Positions 27,026-35,564 of a DNA stretch of 64,000 bases are shown piece after piece (the stretch's first letter is position 1; each line of letters starts with the position of its first letter). The notes beneath the pieces are model-generated. The model was given only the letters and a program-made list of their open reading frames with translations, was not told the origin of the DNA and made no database searches. The translations under genes were made by a program, and so were the position numbers. This DNA comes from Cryobacterium sp. Y50 (GTDB lineage: Bacteria; Actinomycetota; Actinomycetes; Actinomycetales; Microbacteriaceae). The stretch lies in NCBI RefSeq assembly GCF_002929805.1, contig NZ_PJJM01000103.1:1-64000 (forward strand). The letters run 5' to 3'.

Positions 27026-27940
27026 CTACGCCTCGGGAGCGAGGTTGTGGGTGCGCACGATGCGCGCCAGACGCGCGCGGGCAGCATCCTCTGATGTCGA
27101 TGAGGGGCCGAGCAGGCGGCTCACGACGCCGAGAACGAGGCCGGTGGCCCAGACCACGGGCAGGCGCGACCGCTTAAGACCGAGCATGTCGCGATACTCG
27201 CGGGGGATCGATGCGACGGCCCCGGCGAACATGATGCGGTAAAAGGGAAGCATGCCACGGCTCAGCGGTGGGTAGCGGATGAACCGCACAGCCTCGGCCA
27301 CGCGGGCGTCGCTTTTCAGGGTTCCGGCGCTGCGAAAGGCCTCGAGCTGAGTGGCGAGTTCGCTGGCCGAATGTGGAGCATTCTGCACGCCGATCAGCTC
27401 GCCGGCCGTGGCCCATTCATTGACGTAGCCGTCGGCACCGCCGGGAATCGCGTCACCCCAGAGCAGGTGGGTCTGCAGGAAGGCGTCCGTGAAAACCAGG
27501 TGCACCCATGACAGAAGCTCAGGGTCACCCGCGGTGTATGGCTGTTTCTTGCCCCGCGCATCGAGGTAGGTCCCGGCGACGCGATCGTGAAAGTGACCCA
27601 CCCGGCTCGATTCGCGCTGAGCCACCACCGTGTCCGCGAAGGTCACGGTGATGAGCCACTGAATCGTTCCCGCCAGACGGCCGAGCGGATCTTCGTGATA
27701 ACGGGACCAGTCGTGGACGCCGGCCATCGCGCCCGGGTGCAGCGTCTGCATGAGCAAGGCCCGGATGCCGGCGACCATGGTCGCCATTCCGCCGTGCACC
27801 ACCCAGGCCGCGCTCCCCGGTCCGAAATATCCGGCGTCGTCGCCCGTCGCGATCTGGCCGACCCATTTCGGCCGGCCTTCGCTGTTACCTGACAGCGTCA
27901 CCAGCAGGTGCGAGCGCCAACTGTCTAAGAATGTGCTCAT
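27026..27940 (-). CDS. MpaB-family oxygenase (DUF2236)
   Basis: 304 residues from ATG 27940, where the sequence begins STFLDSWRSHLL; the longer open frame to 28165 crosses the neighbour's promoter and is Cys-rich, so it is rejected. The family core is visible: GPGSAAWVVHGG, LLMQTLHPGAMAGV, a long helical middle with HFHDRVAGTY, and SRGMLPFYRIMFAG. Relatives include the haem oxygenase MpaB and latex-clearing proteins. Substrate unknown. Divergent from the sugar transporter gene. Confidence 0.8.
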   Translation of the reverse strand: MSTFLDSWRSHLLVTLSGNSEGRPKWVGQIATGDDAGYFGPGSAAWVVHGGMATMVAGIRALLMQTLHPGAMAGVHDWSRYHEDPLGRLAGTIQWLITVTFADTVVAQRESSRVGHFHDRVAGTYLDARGKKQPYTAGDPELLSWVHLVFTDAFLQTHLLWGDAIPGGADGYVNEWATAGELIGVQNAPHSASELATQLEAFRSAGTLKSDARVAEAVRFIRYPPLSRGMLPFYRIMFAGAVASIPREYRDMLGLKRSRLPVVWATGLVLGVVSRLLGPSSTSEDAARARLARIVRTHNLAPEA

Positions 27941-28048
27941 CTTCGGATGGTAGCCCTGCCCCGCTGGACACCCGCCGCGAGTGCGGAGCTCCGTGCCCCA
28001 GGGCACCTCGTCAAAAATGAATGGCACCGGAAGTAGGCTAGTCAGGTT

Positions 28049-28096
28049 GCACACGTGCTCCAGACCCGCTTGGGTCGCACACGTTGCTCCAGACCC
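28049..28096. repeat. Direct repeat before the sugar transporter gene
   Basis: Two near-identical copies of GCACACGT(T)GCTCCAGACCC at 28049-28067 and 28077-28096, about 28 bp apart (close to three helical turns). The spacing and place before the MFS gene suggest a two-site operator, but this is inference. Confidence 0.5.
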
Positions 28097-28155
28097 ACGC
28101 TGCACAGCGCGGGCCACGTGACCCAGGGGGCGGCACTTTTGACCGACACAGCACG

Positions 28156-29625
28156 ATGAACACATCCACGAAGGCGACCGATCGCGGCACGCCGAGCACG
28201 AACCGAAAGGTCATCGCACTGGCCGTCGCCGGTGCCCTCGGAGGTTTTCTGTTCGGTTTCGATTCCTCGGTCATCAACGGGGCCGTCAACGCGATACAGC
28301 AGGAATTCGGGCTGAACGCCAGCCTGACCGGGTTCGCCGTGGCCTGTGCGCTGCTCGGCGCCGCGGCCGGAGCATTCTTCGGTGGGCGTTTCGCCGACCG
28401 TTATGGCCGAATTCCCATGATGGTGCTCGGCGGCGTCGTGTTCCTGGTCAGCTCGATCGGCTCCGGCCTCGCCTTCGGCGTGGTCGACCTGATCATTTGG
28501 CGGGTGGTGGGCGGACTGGGCATTGGTCTCGCATCCGTTGTGGCACCGGCCTATATCGCCGAGATCTCGCCGCGGCAGATGCGCGGGCGCCTCGGCTCGT
28601 TGCAGCAGCTCGCGATCACTCTCGGCATCTTCACCGCCCTGCTCTCCGACGCCATGTTCGCCCAGAGTGCCGGCGGTGCCGGCAGCGAGTTCTGGTTCGG
28701 CCTCGAAGCCTGGCGTTGGATGTTTCTGGCCGGCGCGGTTCCGGCCATCGTCTATGGCGGAATCGCGTTCATCCTGCCGGAATCCCCGCGTTTTCTCATT
28801 CTGAAAGATAAAGAAGCGGATGCCCGCGCCGTCTTCACCCGGCTCTGGCCGAGCGGCGACGTCGATCGCGAGATTCGCGACATGCGCCGGTCGATCGAGG
28901 TCGACGCCCGGTCGCAGAAGTCAGGGTCACTGCGGGGGAGCGCCTTCGGGTTGAAGCCGATCGTCTGGGTCGGGATCGTCCTGTCGGTGTTCCAGCAGTT
29001 CGTCGGCATCAACGTGATCTTCTACTATTCGACCACCCTGTGGGAGGCCGTCGGGTTCAAAGAATCCAACTCGTTGACCATCTCGGTGATCACCTCGGTG
29101 ACCAACATCCTGGTCACCCTGGTCGCGATCGCCCTGGTCGACCGGATCGGACGGCGACCGATTCTACTCACCGGTTCTATCGGCATGACGGTGTCGCTTG
29201 CCACCATGGCTATCGCCTTCAGCCAGTCGGTAACGGTGGGCGGCGAGCTAAGCCTGCCGGGGGCAGGGGCGCCGATCGCACTCGTCGCGGCCAACCTATT
29301 CGTCATCTCGTTCGGCGCGTCCTGGGGCCCCGTGGTCTGGGTATTGCTCGGGGAGATGTTCCCAAACTCGATTCGGGCGAAGGCGCTGGGTCTCGCGGCG
29401 GCTGCCCAATGGATCGCGAATTTCCTGATCACGGTCAGCTTTCCCCCGATGGCGGATGCCTCGCTTCCAATCACCTACGGACTCTATGCCGTGTTCGCCG
29501 GGCTGTCGTTCTGGTTCGTGCTGCGCAAGGTACCCGAGACGAACGGTATGTCACTCGAAGAGGCTGATACCCTGCTGCCACCGAAGAATTCGGCCAGGAA
29601 GGCGACCGGCCGCGCGGCCAAGTAG
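28156..29625 (+). CDS. Sugar MFS transporter (sugar porter family)
   Basis: 489 residues and 12 predicted membrane helices. Sugar-porter signatures are present: GFLFGFDSSVINGA in helix 1, GGRFADRYGR, the PESPRFL motif after helix 6, QQFVGINVIFYYS in helix 7, DRIGRRP and the late PETNG motif. It probably imports a sugar by proton symport. ATG 28156 is chosen because helix 1 follows soon; the frame is open to 28084 with a non-homologous leader. Confidence 0.92.
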   Translation: MNTSTKATDRGTPSTNRKVIALAVAGALGGFLFGFDSSVINGAVNAIQQEFGLNASLTGFAVACALLGAAAGAFFGGRFADRYGRIPMMVLGGVVFLVSSIGSGLAFGVVDLIIWRVVGGLGIGLASVVAPAYIAEISPRQMRGRLGSLQQLAITLGIFTALLSDAMFAQSAGGAGSEFWFGLEAWRWMFLAGAVPAIVYGGIAFILPESPRFLILKDKEADARAVFTRLWPSGDVDREIRDMRRSIEVDARSQKSGSLRGSAFGLKPIVWVGIVLSVFQQFVGINVIFYYSTTLWEAVGFKESNSLTISVITSVTNILVTLVAIALVDRIGRRPILLTGSIGMTVSLATMAIAFSQSVTVGGELSLPGAGAPIALVAANLFVISFGASWGPVVWVLLGEMFPNSIRAKALGLAAAAQWIANFLITVSFPPMADASLPITYGLYAVFAGLSFWFVLRKVPETNGMSLEEADTLLPPKNSARKATGRAAK

Positions 29626-29909
29626 CCCGGGCGCGGTACGCCGTTGTGGGCCGTAATGTGTGACTGCGTGCCCGAAAGTTACTCGCGCGCCTGGCCTGCA
29701 GGGCAGTGAGTAGCATGCATGTGCGCTTGCAGCTGTGGGCCGCGCGACGGGCGGGTCGAACCTAACGCACCGGCAGGTTTTCGGGCGCTAAAAGAGCCCC
29801 GACACGCATAAAAACAGTCGTACAGCCGATACGTCAAGCCCCCGAAGGGGCCGTCGCTTAGTCGGCGGTTTGTCGATACTTTCACAACACAAGATTGTGG
29901 AGTGTGACC

Positions 29910-31214
29910 ATGCCCGAACGTGGATACGCCGTTATAAGTTTGAACACCACCGGACTGTTCCCGTACCAACGGGACCGGGTCGTCGAGGTCGCCGTCGTGC
30001 ACCTCGACGAGGGTGGTCACATTACTGCGCGGTGGGAGACTGTCGTCAACCCGGAAAGTAACGTCGGTGGGTCGGCGAACCATAGCATCAGCACGGCCGA
30101 GTTGCTGCGTGCACCGACGTTTGCCCAGATCGCTCCGCGCCTGGTCAACCTGCTCAGCGGACGGGTGCTGGTCACCCACAACGCCCAGTTCGTCACCGGA
30201 TTTCTGATGAGCGAATTCGAGCAGATCGGCTACGCCCCCGGGCGCGGACTCGAAGCGGTCTGTACCATGCAACTGGCTCGTCGCTACCTGCCGGGGGCCG
30301 GTCGACTGCTCGTGGATTGCTGTGCGGCCTACGACATTGAGATCGGGCCCGGCCCTGGTGCACTCGTGCAGGCGGTCGCCTGCGCGAGCTTGCTGGCCGC
30401 GTACGTGCACGGCTCGCCGAGCGCCGCACCCTGGACCGATGCCCTCGACCGGGCCGCGCTGAATGTCTGGCCGGCCATCCCGCGTGCCACCACAGGCCCT
30501 GCTCCGGTCGGCACGGCGCTGGTCGGCACGGCGCTGGTCGGCACGGCGCTGGTCGGAACCGAGCCGGTCTGGGTGCACCGCGACCCGACACGCACGGATG
30601 TTCTGGCAACGCCGAGCTTTCTCGCCCGGGTGACAGTGAAACTTCCCGACTACACCGGCCCTGAGAAGCACCTCGACTATCTCGCTCTGCTCGATTTGTG
30701 CCTGATCGATCGCGTGCTCTTGCCTCGCGAAACGCGCGAGTTGCGGGTACTGGCTCAATTCAGCGACATCAGCCCGACCGACTGCACCGCGCTGCACCGC
30801 AGCTACTTCGAAGATCTGGTACGCGTAGCATGGTCGAACGGCGCGCTCAACATTGCTGATTCCGCAGAGCTGATCGCGGTCGCCCGCATGCTCGACGTTG
30901 CCCCGGAGGTCGTCGCTACCGCGCTGGCTACGCCCGCAGTGGCGGCGCGTCAGCCGGTCGCCTCGATCGATGAGGTGTTGTTGGAACGGGGCGATATCGT
31001 CGTGCTGACCGGTGACATGGCCCGCGCCCGCGCCGATTGGGGTAAGGAATTGGTCGCCCGCGGACTGTCCCTGGGCGCCGCGGTCACGATGCGTACTCGC
31101 CTGCTGGTCGCCGCCAACCCGGAATCGTTCACCGGCAAGACCGGCAAGGCCCGCGACTACGGCATCCCGATCGTTTCCGAGTTCGGGCTGCGCTCGCTCA
31201 TCGGCGTGCACTGA
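29910..31214 (+). CDS. DnaQ-fold exonuclease-like protein with C-terminal BRCT, catalytic residues lost
   Basis: 434 residues. Residues 5-168 follow the DnaQ/epsilon exonuclease fold closely (DRVVEVAVVHLDEGG, RVLVTHNAQF, DCCAAYDIEI), but the metal ligands are replaced: Ser10 and Asn12 stand where motif I has Asp-x-Glu, Val95 where motif II has Asp, and Pro149 and Gln154 where motif III has His and Asp. Residues about 355-434 look like a BRCT domain (GDIVVLTGDMARARADW, ending YGIPIVSEFGLRSLIG). The frame is intact with GGAG seven bases before ATG 29910, so it is kept as a gene. It may bind DNA ends or act as a scaffold. The 284-bp gap before it shows only a 5-bp GCCCC/GGGGC hairpin at 29838-29851. 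Confidence 0.75.
   Translation: MPERGYAVISLNTTGLFPYQRDRVVEVAVVHLDEGGHITARWETVVNPESNVGGSANHSISTAELLRAPTFAQIAPRLVNLLSGRVLVTHNAQFVTGFLMSEFEQIGYAPGRGLEAVCTMQLARRYLPGAGRLLVDCCAAYDIEIGPGPGALVQAVACASLLAAYVHGSPSAAPWTDALDRAALNVWPAIPRATTGPAPVGTALVGTALVGTALVGTEPVWVHRDPTRTDVLATPSFLARVTVKLPDYTGPEKHLDYLALLDLCLIDRVLLPRETRELRVLAQFSDISPTDCTALHRSYFEDLVRVAWSNGALNIADSAELIAVARMLDVAPEVVATALATPAVAARQPVASIDEVLLERGDIVVLTGDMARARADWGKELVARGLSLGAAVTMRTRLLVAANPESFTGKTGKARDYGIPIVSEFGLRSLIGVH
30506..30550 (+). repeat. 15-bp in-frame tandem repeat, three copies
   Basis: Three identical 15-mers (30506-30520, 30521-30535, 30536-30550) and a partial fourth encode a GTALV repeat in the linker between the exonuclease-like and C-terminal parts. 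It is a likely length-variable site. Confidence 0.9.
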
Positions 31215-31465
31215 CGCGGCATCGGCTGAACCGGACCGGCCGGCATCCGCTCATGTGGTGACTACTGAGTGCATGCGTCCGGCATGGCAACCGGGCATGG
31301 CCACCGGGTTTAGCCAACCGAGTCCGTTACTCGGGACCTGTGCCGGCCGGACCAGAAGTCCCGCGTCACTTGGCGCGCGGGACTTGCGTCACTGCGCGGG
31401 AGTTCGGCCTCCCGCGCAGCGTGGAAGTGCGGTCGAGTCTGGACCTAACAGCTGGCCGCTAGCTG

Positions 31466-31840
31466 CTAGCGGCGACGCGGAGCGGCCTTCTCGGCGCAGG
31501 CGATGCAGAGGTCGGCAGCAGGCTTGACCTGCAATCGACCCATTGGAATACGCTCCCCGCCGCGCACGCACAGGCCATAGCTGCCGTCGACTATGCGCTG
31601 CAAGGCGCGGTCGATGGCCGCGAGTTCTTCGACGGCCTCGTCCCGAAACCCGGACATGCGCGACCATTCTGTGCGCAGCGAGGAGGCCTCCGGGTCGTGC
31701 GAGCCGTCGCTGCGTGAACTTTGCACGCCGGCGAAGGTGTCGGCTAGGCGCTGGGACTTCTCGGTCAGCTCGAGCCGGCGCTCGTCAAGATCGGACTGGA
31801 AGGTGCGTAGTTGTGCGGGGTTAAAGGGTGAACCGGTCAT
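31466..31840 (-). CDS. DksA/TraR-type protein with incomplete zinc finger
   Basis: 124 residues: a helical coiled-coil region (about 10-85) and a C-terminal C4-type finger, as in DksA/TraR proteins that bind the RNA polymerase secondary channel. The finger reads YGLCVRGGERIP...LCIACA: Cys91, Cys112 and Cys115 are present, but Gly94 replaces the second Cys. ATG 31840 is preferred; a GTG at 31855 is possible. It lies 17 bp after rnhA on the same strand, so the two probably share a transcript. Confidence 0.8.
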   Translation of the reverse strand: MTGSPFNPAQLRTFQSDLDERRLELTEKSQRLADTFAGVQSSRSDGSHDPEASSLRTEWSRMSGFRDEAVEELAAIDRALQRIVDGSYGLCVRGGERIPMGRLQVKPAADLCIACAEKAAPRRR

Positions 31841-31857
31841 GTTCCATGGTCGCACGC

Positions 31858-32640
31858 TCAGATCTGGCCGCGCAGGTACTCCTCGATTGTCACTCCGCGG
31901 GCATTGGCTCGCTGCACCAGCCGCCGGTGCTCATCGGTGCTGAGCGACAGCGACACCCACTGTAGCTCGCCACCGCTGCGCATCGTGTCGAGACCGTGCG
32001 GGTCGATCAGGTCGCGAAAGTCTTCGCCAATCTCTGCGCCGAGGTCGTCGAGGGAAAATAGCTCGTCGTGCGCGTCGGCCGTAGCTCGCTCGGCGCTGGG
32101 AATCGGCACGCTCGGCGAGCCCTGTCGGACGAAGGCCGTGGCCTTCGCCGCGAACGCCGGCTCACCCGCCGCTTCGGTTCCACGAAAACCCGGCCCGGCC
32201 GGTGCCGGACGGCCACGCTGAAACGCCTCGGCTGCGCCGCGGGCACGCTCGTCGGCGGCCTCGTTGAGCGGATGCCCGACGTGCCCCTTGACCCACTCAA
32301 ACCGGTAGCGACGCCCGGCGATGGCCTCGTCGATCTCCATGAGCAGGTCGAGGTTCATGACCGGTTTGCCGTCGCTCTTGCGCCAGCCCTTCGCTTTCCA
32401 GCCCTTCATCCATTTCGTGACGGAGTTGATCACGTACTGGCTATCGCAGAGTACGAGCAGGTCGTCGTCGATGTGCGCGGTCGCCCGAAACAGTTCGAGC
32501 ACCGCCCTCAGCTCACCCTGGTTGTTGGTCGCGTGCTTCCAACCGCCGGCCGCCCACGACGAATCGTCAACGTACCAGGCCCAACCGGCCGGTCCGGGGT
32601 TGCCGAGGGCAGAACCGTCGGCGGCAGCGGTGATCGTCAT
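31858..32640 (-). CDS. rnhA: Ribonuclease HI with C-terminal RHH-like extension
   Basis: 260 residues. The N-terminal 140 are a complete RNase HI: Asp8 (AADGSALGNPG), Glu43 (NNQGELRAV), Asp66 (LCDSQYVI) and Asp130 (NEAADERA), which cut RNA in RNA-DNA hybrids. The extra 120 residues are a linker and a final segment, WVSLSLSTDEHRRLVQRA then GVTIEEYLRG, with the strand-helix-helix pattern of ribbon-helix-helix proteins. ATG 32640 starts the family homology; the open frame to 32715 is ignored. Confidence 0.88.
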   Translation of the reverse strand: MTITAAADGSALGNPGPAGWAWYVDDSSWAAGGWKHATNNQGELRAVLELFRATAHIDDDLLVLCDSQYVINSVTKWMKGWKAKGWRKSDGKPVMNLDLLMEIDEAIAGRRYRFEWVKGHVGHPLNEAADERARGAAEAFQRGRPAPAGPGFRGTEAAGEPAFAAKATAFVRQGSPSVPIPSAERATADAHDELFSLDDLGAEIGEDFRDLIDPHGLDTMRSGGELQWVSLSLSTDEHRRLVQRANARGVTIEEYLRGQI

Positions 32641-32765
32641 GGGTGGGCCTTTCAAACAGCGTGATACGCGAGCGCGGATTGTCTCAGTCTGCCATCCACA
32701 GCATCCGCTGCCCATATTGTGTCCGTCAGGTAACAGCGCCCAACCTGATCGATATCGATGACGCC

Positions 32766-33188
32766 GTGCTCGTGCACCGTCCCGGCCGGTGGATCGACAA
32801 CTGGAACCCCGAAAACACGAAGCAGCGGGAACAGGGCGGCAAACTCATCGCCGCCCGCAACCTCAAGTGGTCGATCTTCGCCGAGTTTCTCGGCTTCGTG
32901 GTTTGGCAGCTGTGGAGCATCGTCGTCGTTTCGCTGCCAACGGCCGGCTTCACCTTCTCGACCACCGACGTGTTCTGGCTCATCTCGATGCCGAGCCTGG
33001 TCGGCGCCACCCTGCGTTTTCCCTACACCTTTCTGGTGCCGAAGTTCGGCGACCGCAACTGGACCATCATTTCGGCGGGCCTGCTGTTGATCCCCTCGGT
33101 CGCCCTCGGCTTCAGCGTCGGCAACTTCGCCAGCACCATGTCGAACATCACCTACTTCTACCCGCAGAGCCAGAAGGGCTACGCGCTC
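32766..33188 (+). pseudogene. narK: narK remnant (nitrate/nitrite transporter, N-terminal part)
   Basis: Codes for RWIDNWNPEN, then WSIFAEFLGFVVWQLWSIVV, SLVGATLRFPYTFLVP and NFASTMSNITYFYPQSQKGYAL, all hallmarks of the first third of actinobacterial NarK. A stretch between PSVALGF and GNFAST is shorter than normal, an internal in-frame loss, and after KGYAL the frame passes without a stop into nitrate-reductase sequence. The start is unclear; GTG 32766 or 32772 are options. Only about four of 12 helices remain, so transport is not possible. Confidence 0.75.
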
Positions 33189-33770
33189 GACCTGGTCGCG
33201 GCCAAGCTGCGCGAGACCCGTGCCGAGTTCGGGGCCGACGTGTTTGGCGGCGGCGGCCTGACCAACGAGAAGGCCTACCAGCTCGGTAAATTCACCCGGG
33301 TGGCGCTTCGCTCCAGCCGCATCGACTATAACGGCCGGTTCTGCATGTCGAGCGCCGCCGCGGCCGGCAACCGGGCCTTCGGACTCGATCGGGGCCTGCC
33401 GTTTCGGGTGGACGAGCTCGATGCGGCCGATACCATCCTCATTCTCGGTTCCAACGTGGCCCAGACCATGCCGCCGTTTATCGGCCACCTCGACGGAGTC
33501 CGCGCCGCCGGCGGCCTCGTGGTCGTCGACCCGCGACGCACCGCGACCGCTCGCCTCACCGCAGACGGTGCCGGCATGCACGTGCAGCCGACCTCGGGCA
33601 GCGACCTCGGGCTGCTCCTTGGGCTGACCCATTACTCCGGCCTGAGCTATACCCTGCTCGACTCCGAGGAACCGGCCTTCTGACCCTATCCGGTTTGGTC
33701 CACCGGAACGCCGCGGTTATTTCTGGATCGCTTCGCCCACACCGTCGGCAATGCCGACCGGGAGAGCTTC
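33189..33770 (+). pseudogene. nasC: nasC remnant (assimilatory nitrate reductase, internal pieces)
   Basis: In the same frame as the narK remnant: FGGGGLTNEKAYQLGKF, RIDYNGRFCMSSAAAAGNRAFG, ILILGSNVAQTMPP and VVVDPRRTATA are the molybdopterin-binding part of assimilatory nitrate reductase. The N-terminal iron-sulfur region is missing. After residue DLGLLLGLTH the text jumps to a later family segment, YTLLDSEEPAF, a TGA stop at 33681-33683 in the place of an expected Trp, then PYPVWSTGTPRLFLDRFAH. The enzyme cannot be made. Confidence 0.75.
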
Positions 33771-35204
33771 GAAATCACCGATGCCCTCGGCACCCGCGCG
33801 GCAGGCGTGCACCTGCACCGCAGCGTGAGTGTCTCTGCCATTCTGCGCAGCCGCCGCGCGGTGTCCCTGAGTGACGGCACCCTGCTGCCCTACGACCGGC
33901 TCGTGCTCGCCACCGGTGCCCGCGCCAACATTCCCACGCTCGATGGCGTCACCCGGGTGCGCCGAGACCGCCAGATACCCACAGCGCATGCCGCCACCCT
34001 CGACACGAGCAACGCCCCGCTCCCGCGCGGGGTCACCGTGTTGCGCGACCTCGACGAAGCGGAACGGGTGCTCGCGGCTGTGGCGGCGGGCAAACGCATC
34101 GTCGTGCTTGGCGCCGGCGTGCTCGGTATGGAGATCGCGCTCGCCGCTACCGCCGCCAGGGGAGAGGCCTGCGTCGTCTATCACGGGGAGATTCCGATGG
34201 CGCCCAACCTCGACCGGGGTGGCGACAGCGTGCTCGCCCAGAGCGCCCGGCGGGCCGGCGTCACCATGGTCAACCACTCCCGCGCCGAAAGCCTGCTGTT
34301 TCATCAGGACGACGACGGCGTCGACCGCTTCGACGCACTGATCTGTGCCGACGGCAAGCAGGTACACGGTGATCTGCTGCTGCTCTCCTGCGGTGTCGGC
34401 GCCCGCACCGAACTGGCCCAGCTGGCCGGTCTGCCGGTATCGACTGGAATCCTGGTTGATGAGAATCTGCAGTGCTGGACCGATGAGCGCATCTACGCCA
34501 TCGGCGACTGTGCCCAGGTGGCAGCCGCGCCACGCGTCGGCGATTTGACGGCGCTGCCGGCCGGCGGGCCGAGCGGCCTGATCGGTCCGGGCTGGCGCCA
34601 GGCCGACTGGCTCGCCGCACGATTCATCGCCGAGGTGCTGGGCCGGCCCGAGACGGCGGCGCTCGCGGCATCCGTTTCAGCCGTCGTCATGCTCAAAGCC
34701 GACGGAATCGACGTCGTCTCGGTCGGCAACACCTCCGCCGACCCGTGGGACCTTTCGGTCGATGACCATGCTGCCGGGTGCGCATCCTCTCCGCTGCGCG
34801 CGTCGCAATGGGCTGACCGGGAAGCCGGCCGCTACGTGAAAATGGTCACCCGCGACGGCATTCTCGGGGGCTTCGTTTACGTCGAGATGCCGCGCACGGC
34901 CGTCGAGCTGACCCTGTTGTTCGAGCGGGGCAGTGAGCTGCCTTTCGATCGCTCCGTGCTGCTGCGCTACGACGGACCGGACTACGAGCCAGAGGCCGGC
35001 AGCGCGTTCGCGCGTGATGTGACCGTGTGCTGGTGCAACGAAGTCACCGGCGGCACCATTGTCGACTCGGCCGAAGCGGGCAGCACCACCGTCGCCTGCA
35101 TCGGTGCGGTAACGCGCGCCGGCACTGGATGCGGCGGCTGTACAGCGCGGATCGGGGACGTTCTCGAGCGCTTCGCCGCGGCGACGGCCGCATCAGCGAC
35201 CTGA
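33771..35204 (+). pseudogene. nirB/nasB-type FAD oxidoreductase, N-terminus lost
   Basis: Continues the same frame from the nasC remnant. It carries LLPYDRLVLATGARA, the NAD-binding RIVVLGAGVLGMEIAL, YAIGDCAQVA and, at the end, a BFD-type [2Fe-2S] domain with CWCNEVTGGTI and GTGCGGC. The first 60-70 residues of the family, including the FAD-binding GxGxxG, are absent. GTG 33807 could start a 465-residue product, so a residual protein is conceivable, but it would lack FAD binding. It was probably the electron-transfer partner of nitrate reductase. Confidence 0.7.
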
Positions 35205-35321
35205 TGACAACCGGCTTGCGGAAACCTTACGGCCGTCGGAAATGCTGAGCTTTTCCCGGATGTGTCGGTGCCGCGGCGATTACACTGCTGATCGACCGAC
35301 TCAATTCGAGGGAGAATTCGT

Positions 35322-35564
35322 ATGCTGGGCAACCTGACCGGATGGCATTTTCTGATCATTCTCGTTGTAATTTTGTTGTTGTTCGGCGCTCCGAAGCTGC
35401 CGGGGCTCGCCCGCAGTCTCGGCCAGTCGATGAAGATCTTCAAGAGCGAGATCACACCGGACCGCGCCAACGAAACCCGGCCGGCCGACCACACCGACGA
35501 CAGCACGAGCGCCGAGAGCAGCACGAGCCCCGACTCCCGCGGCGCACCACACCCGAAAGCCTGA
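35322..35564 (+). CDS. tatA: Twin-arginine translocase subunit TatA
   Basis: 80 residues: one N-terminal membrane helix ([13 protein letters not shown]), the hinge [23 protein letters not shown] forming the amphipathic helix, here cited by its FGAPKLP start, and a polar acidic tail. TatA oligomers form the passage for folded Tat substrates. GGGAG lies before ATG 35322. The stop overlaps the tatC start by one base. No tatB is nearby, as is common in Actinobacteria, where it lies elsewhere. Confidence 0.93.
   Translation: MLGNLTGWHFLIILVVILLLFGAPKLPGLARSLGQSMKIFKSEITPDRANETRPADHTDDSTSAESSTSPDSRGAPHPKA

Noticed and set aside
27941..28165. N-terminal extension of the MpaB-family gene
   Set aside because: It is Cys-rich, lacks homology and runs through the promoter and repeats of the divergent MFS gene.
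29679..31211. 510-codon open frame on the minus strand
   Set aside because: It lies exactly opposite the DnaQ-like/BRCT gene, has no recognisable motif and is Gln/Arg/Gly-rich, as expected for the antisense of a GC-rich gene.
32652..33632. 326-codon minus-strand frame opposite narK/nasC
   Set aside because: Mirror of the nitrate-locus remnants, with no motif of its own.
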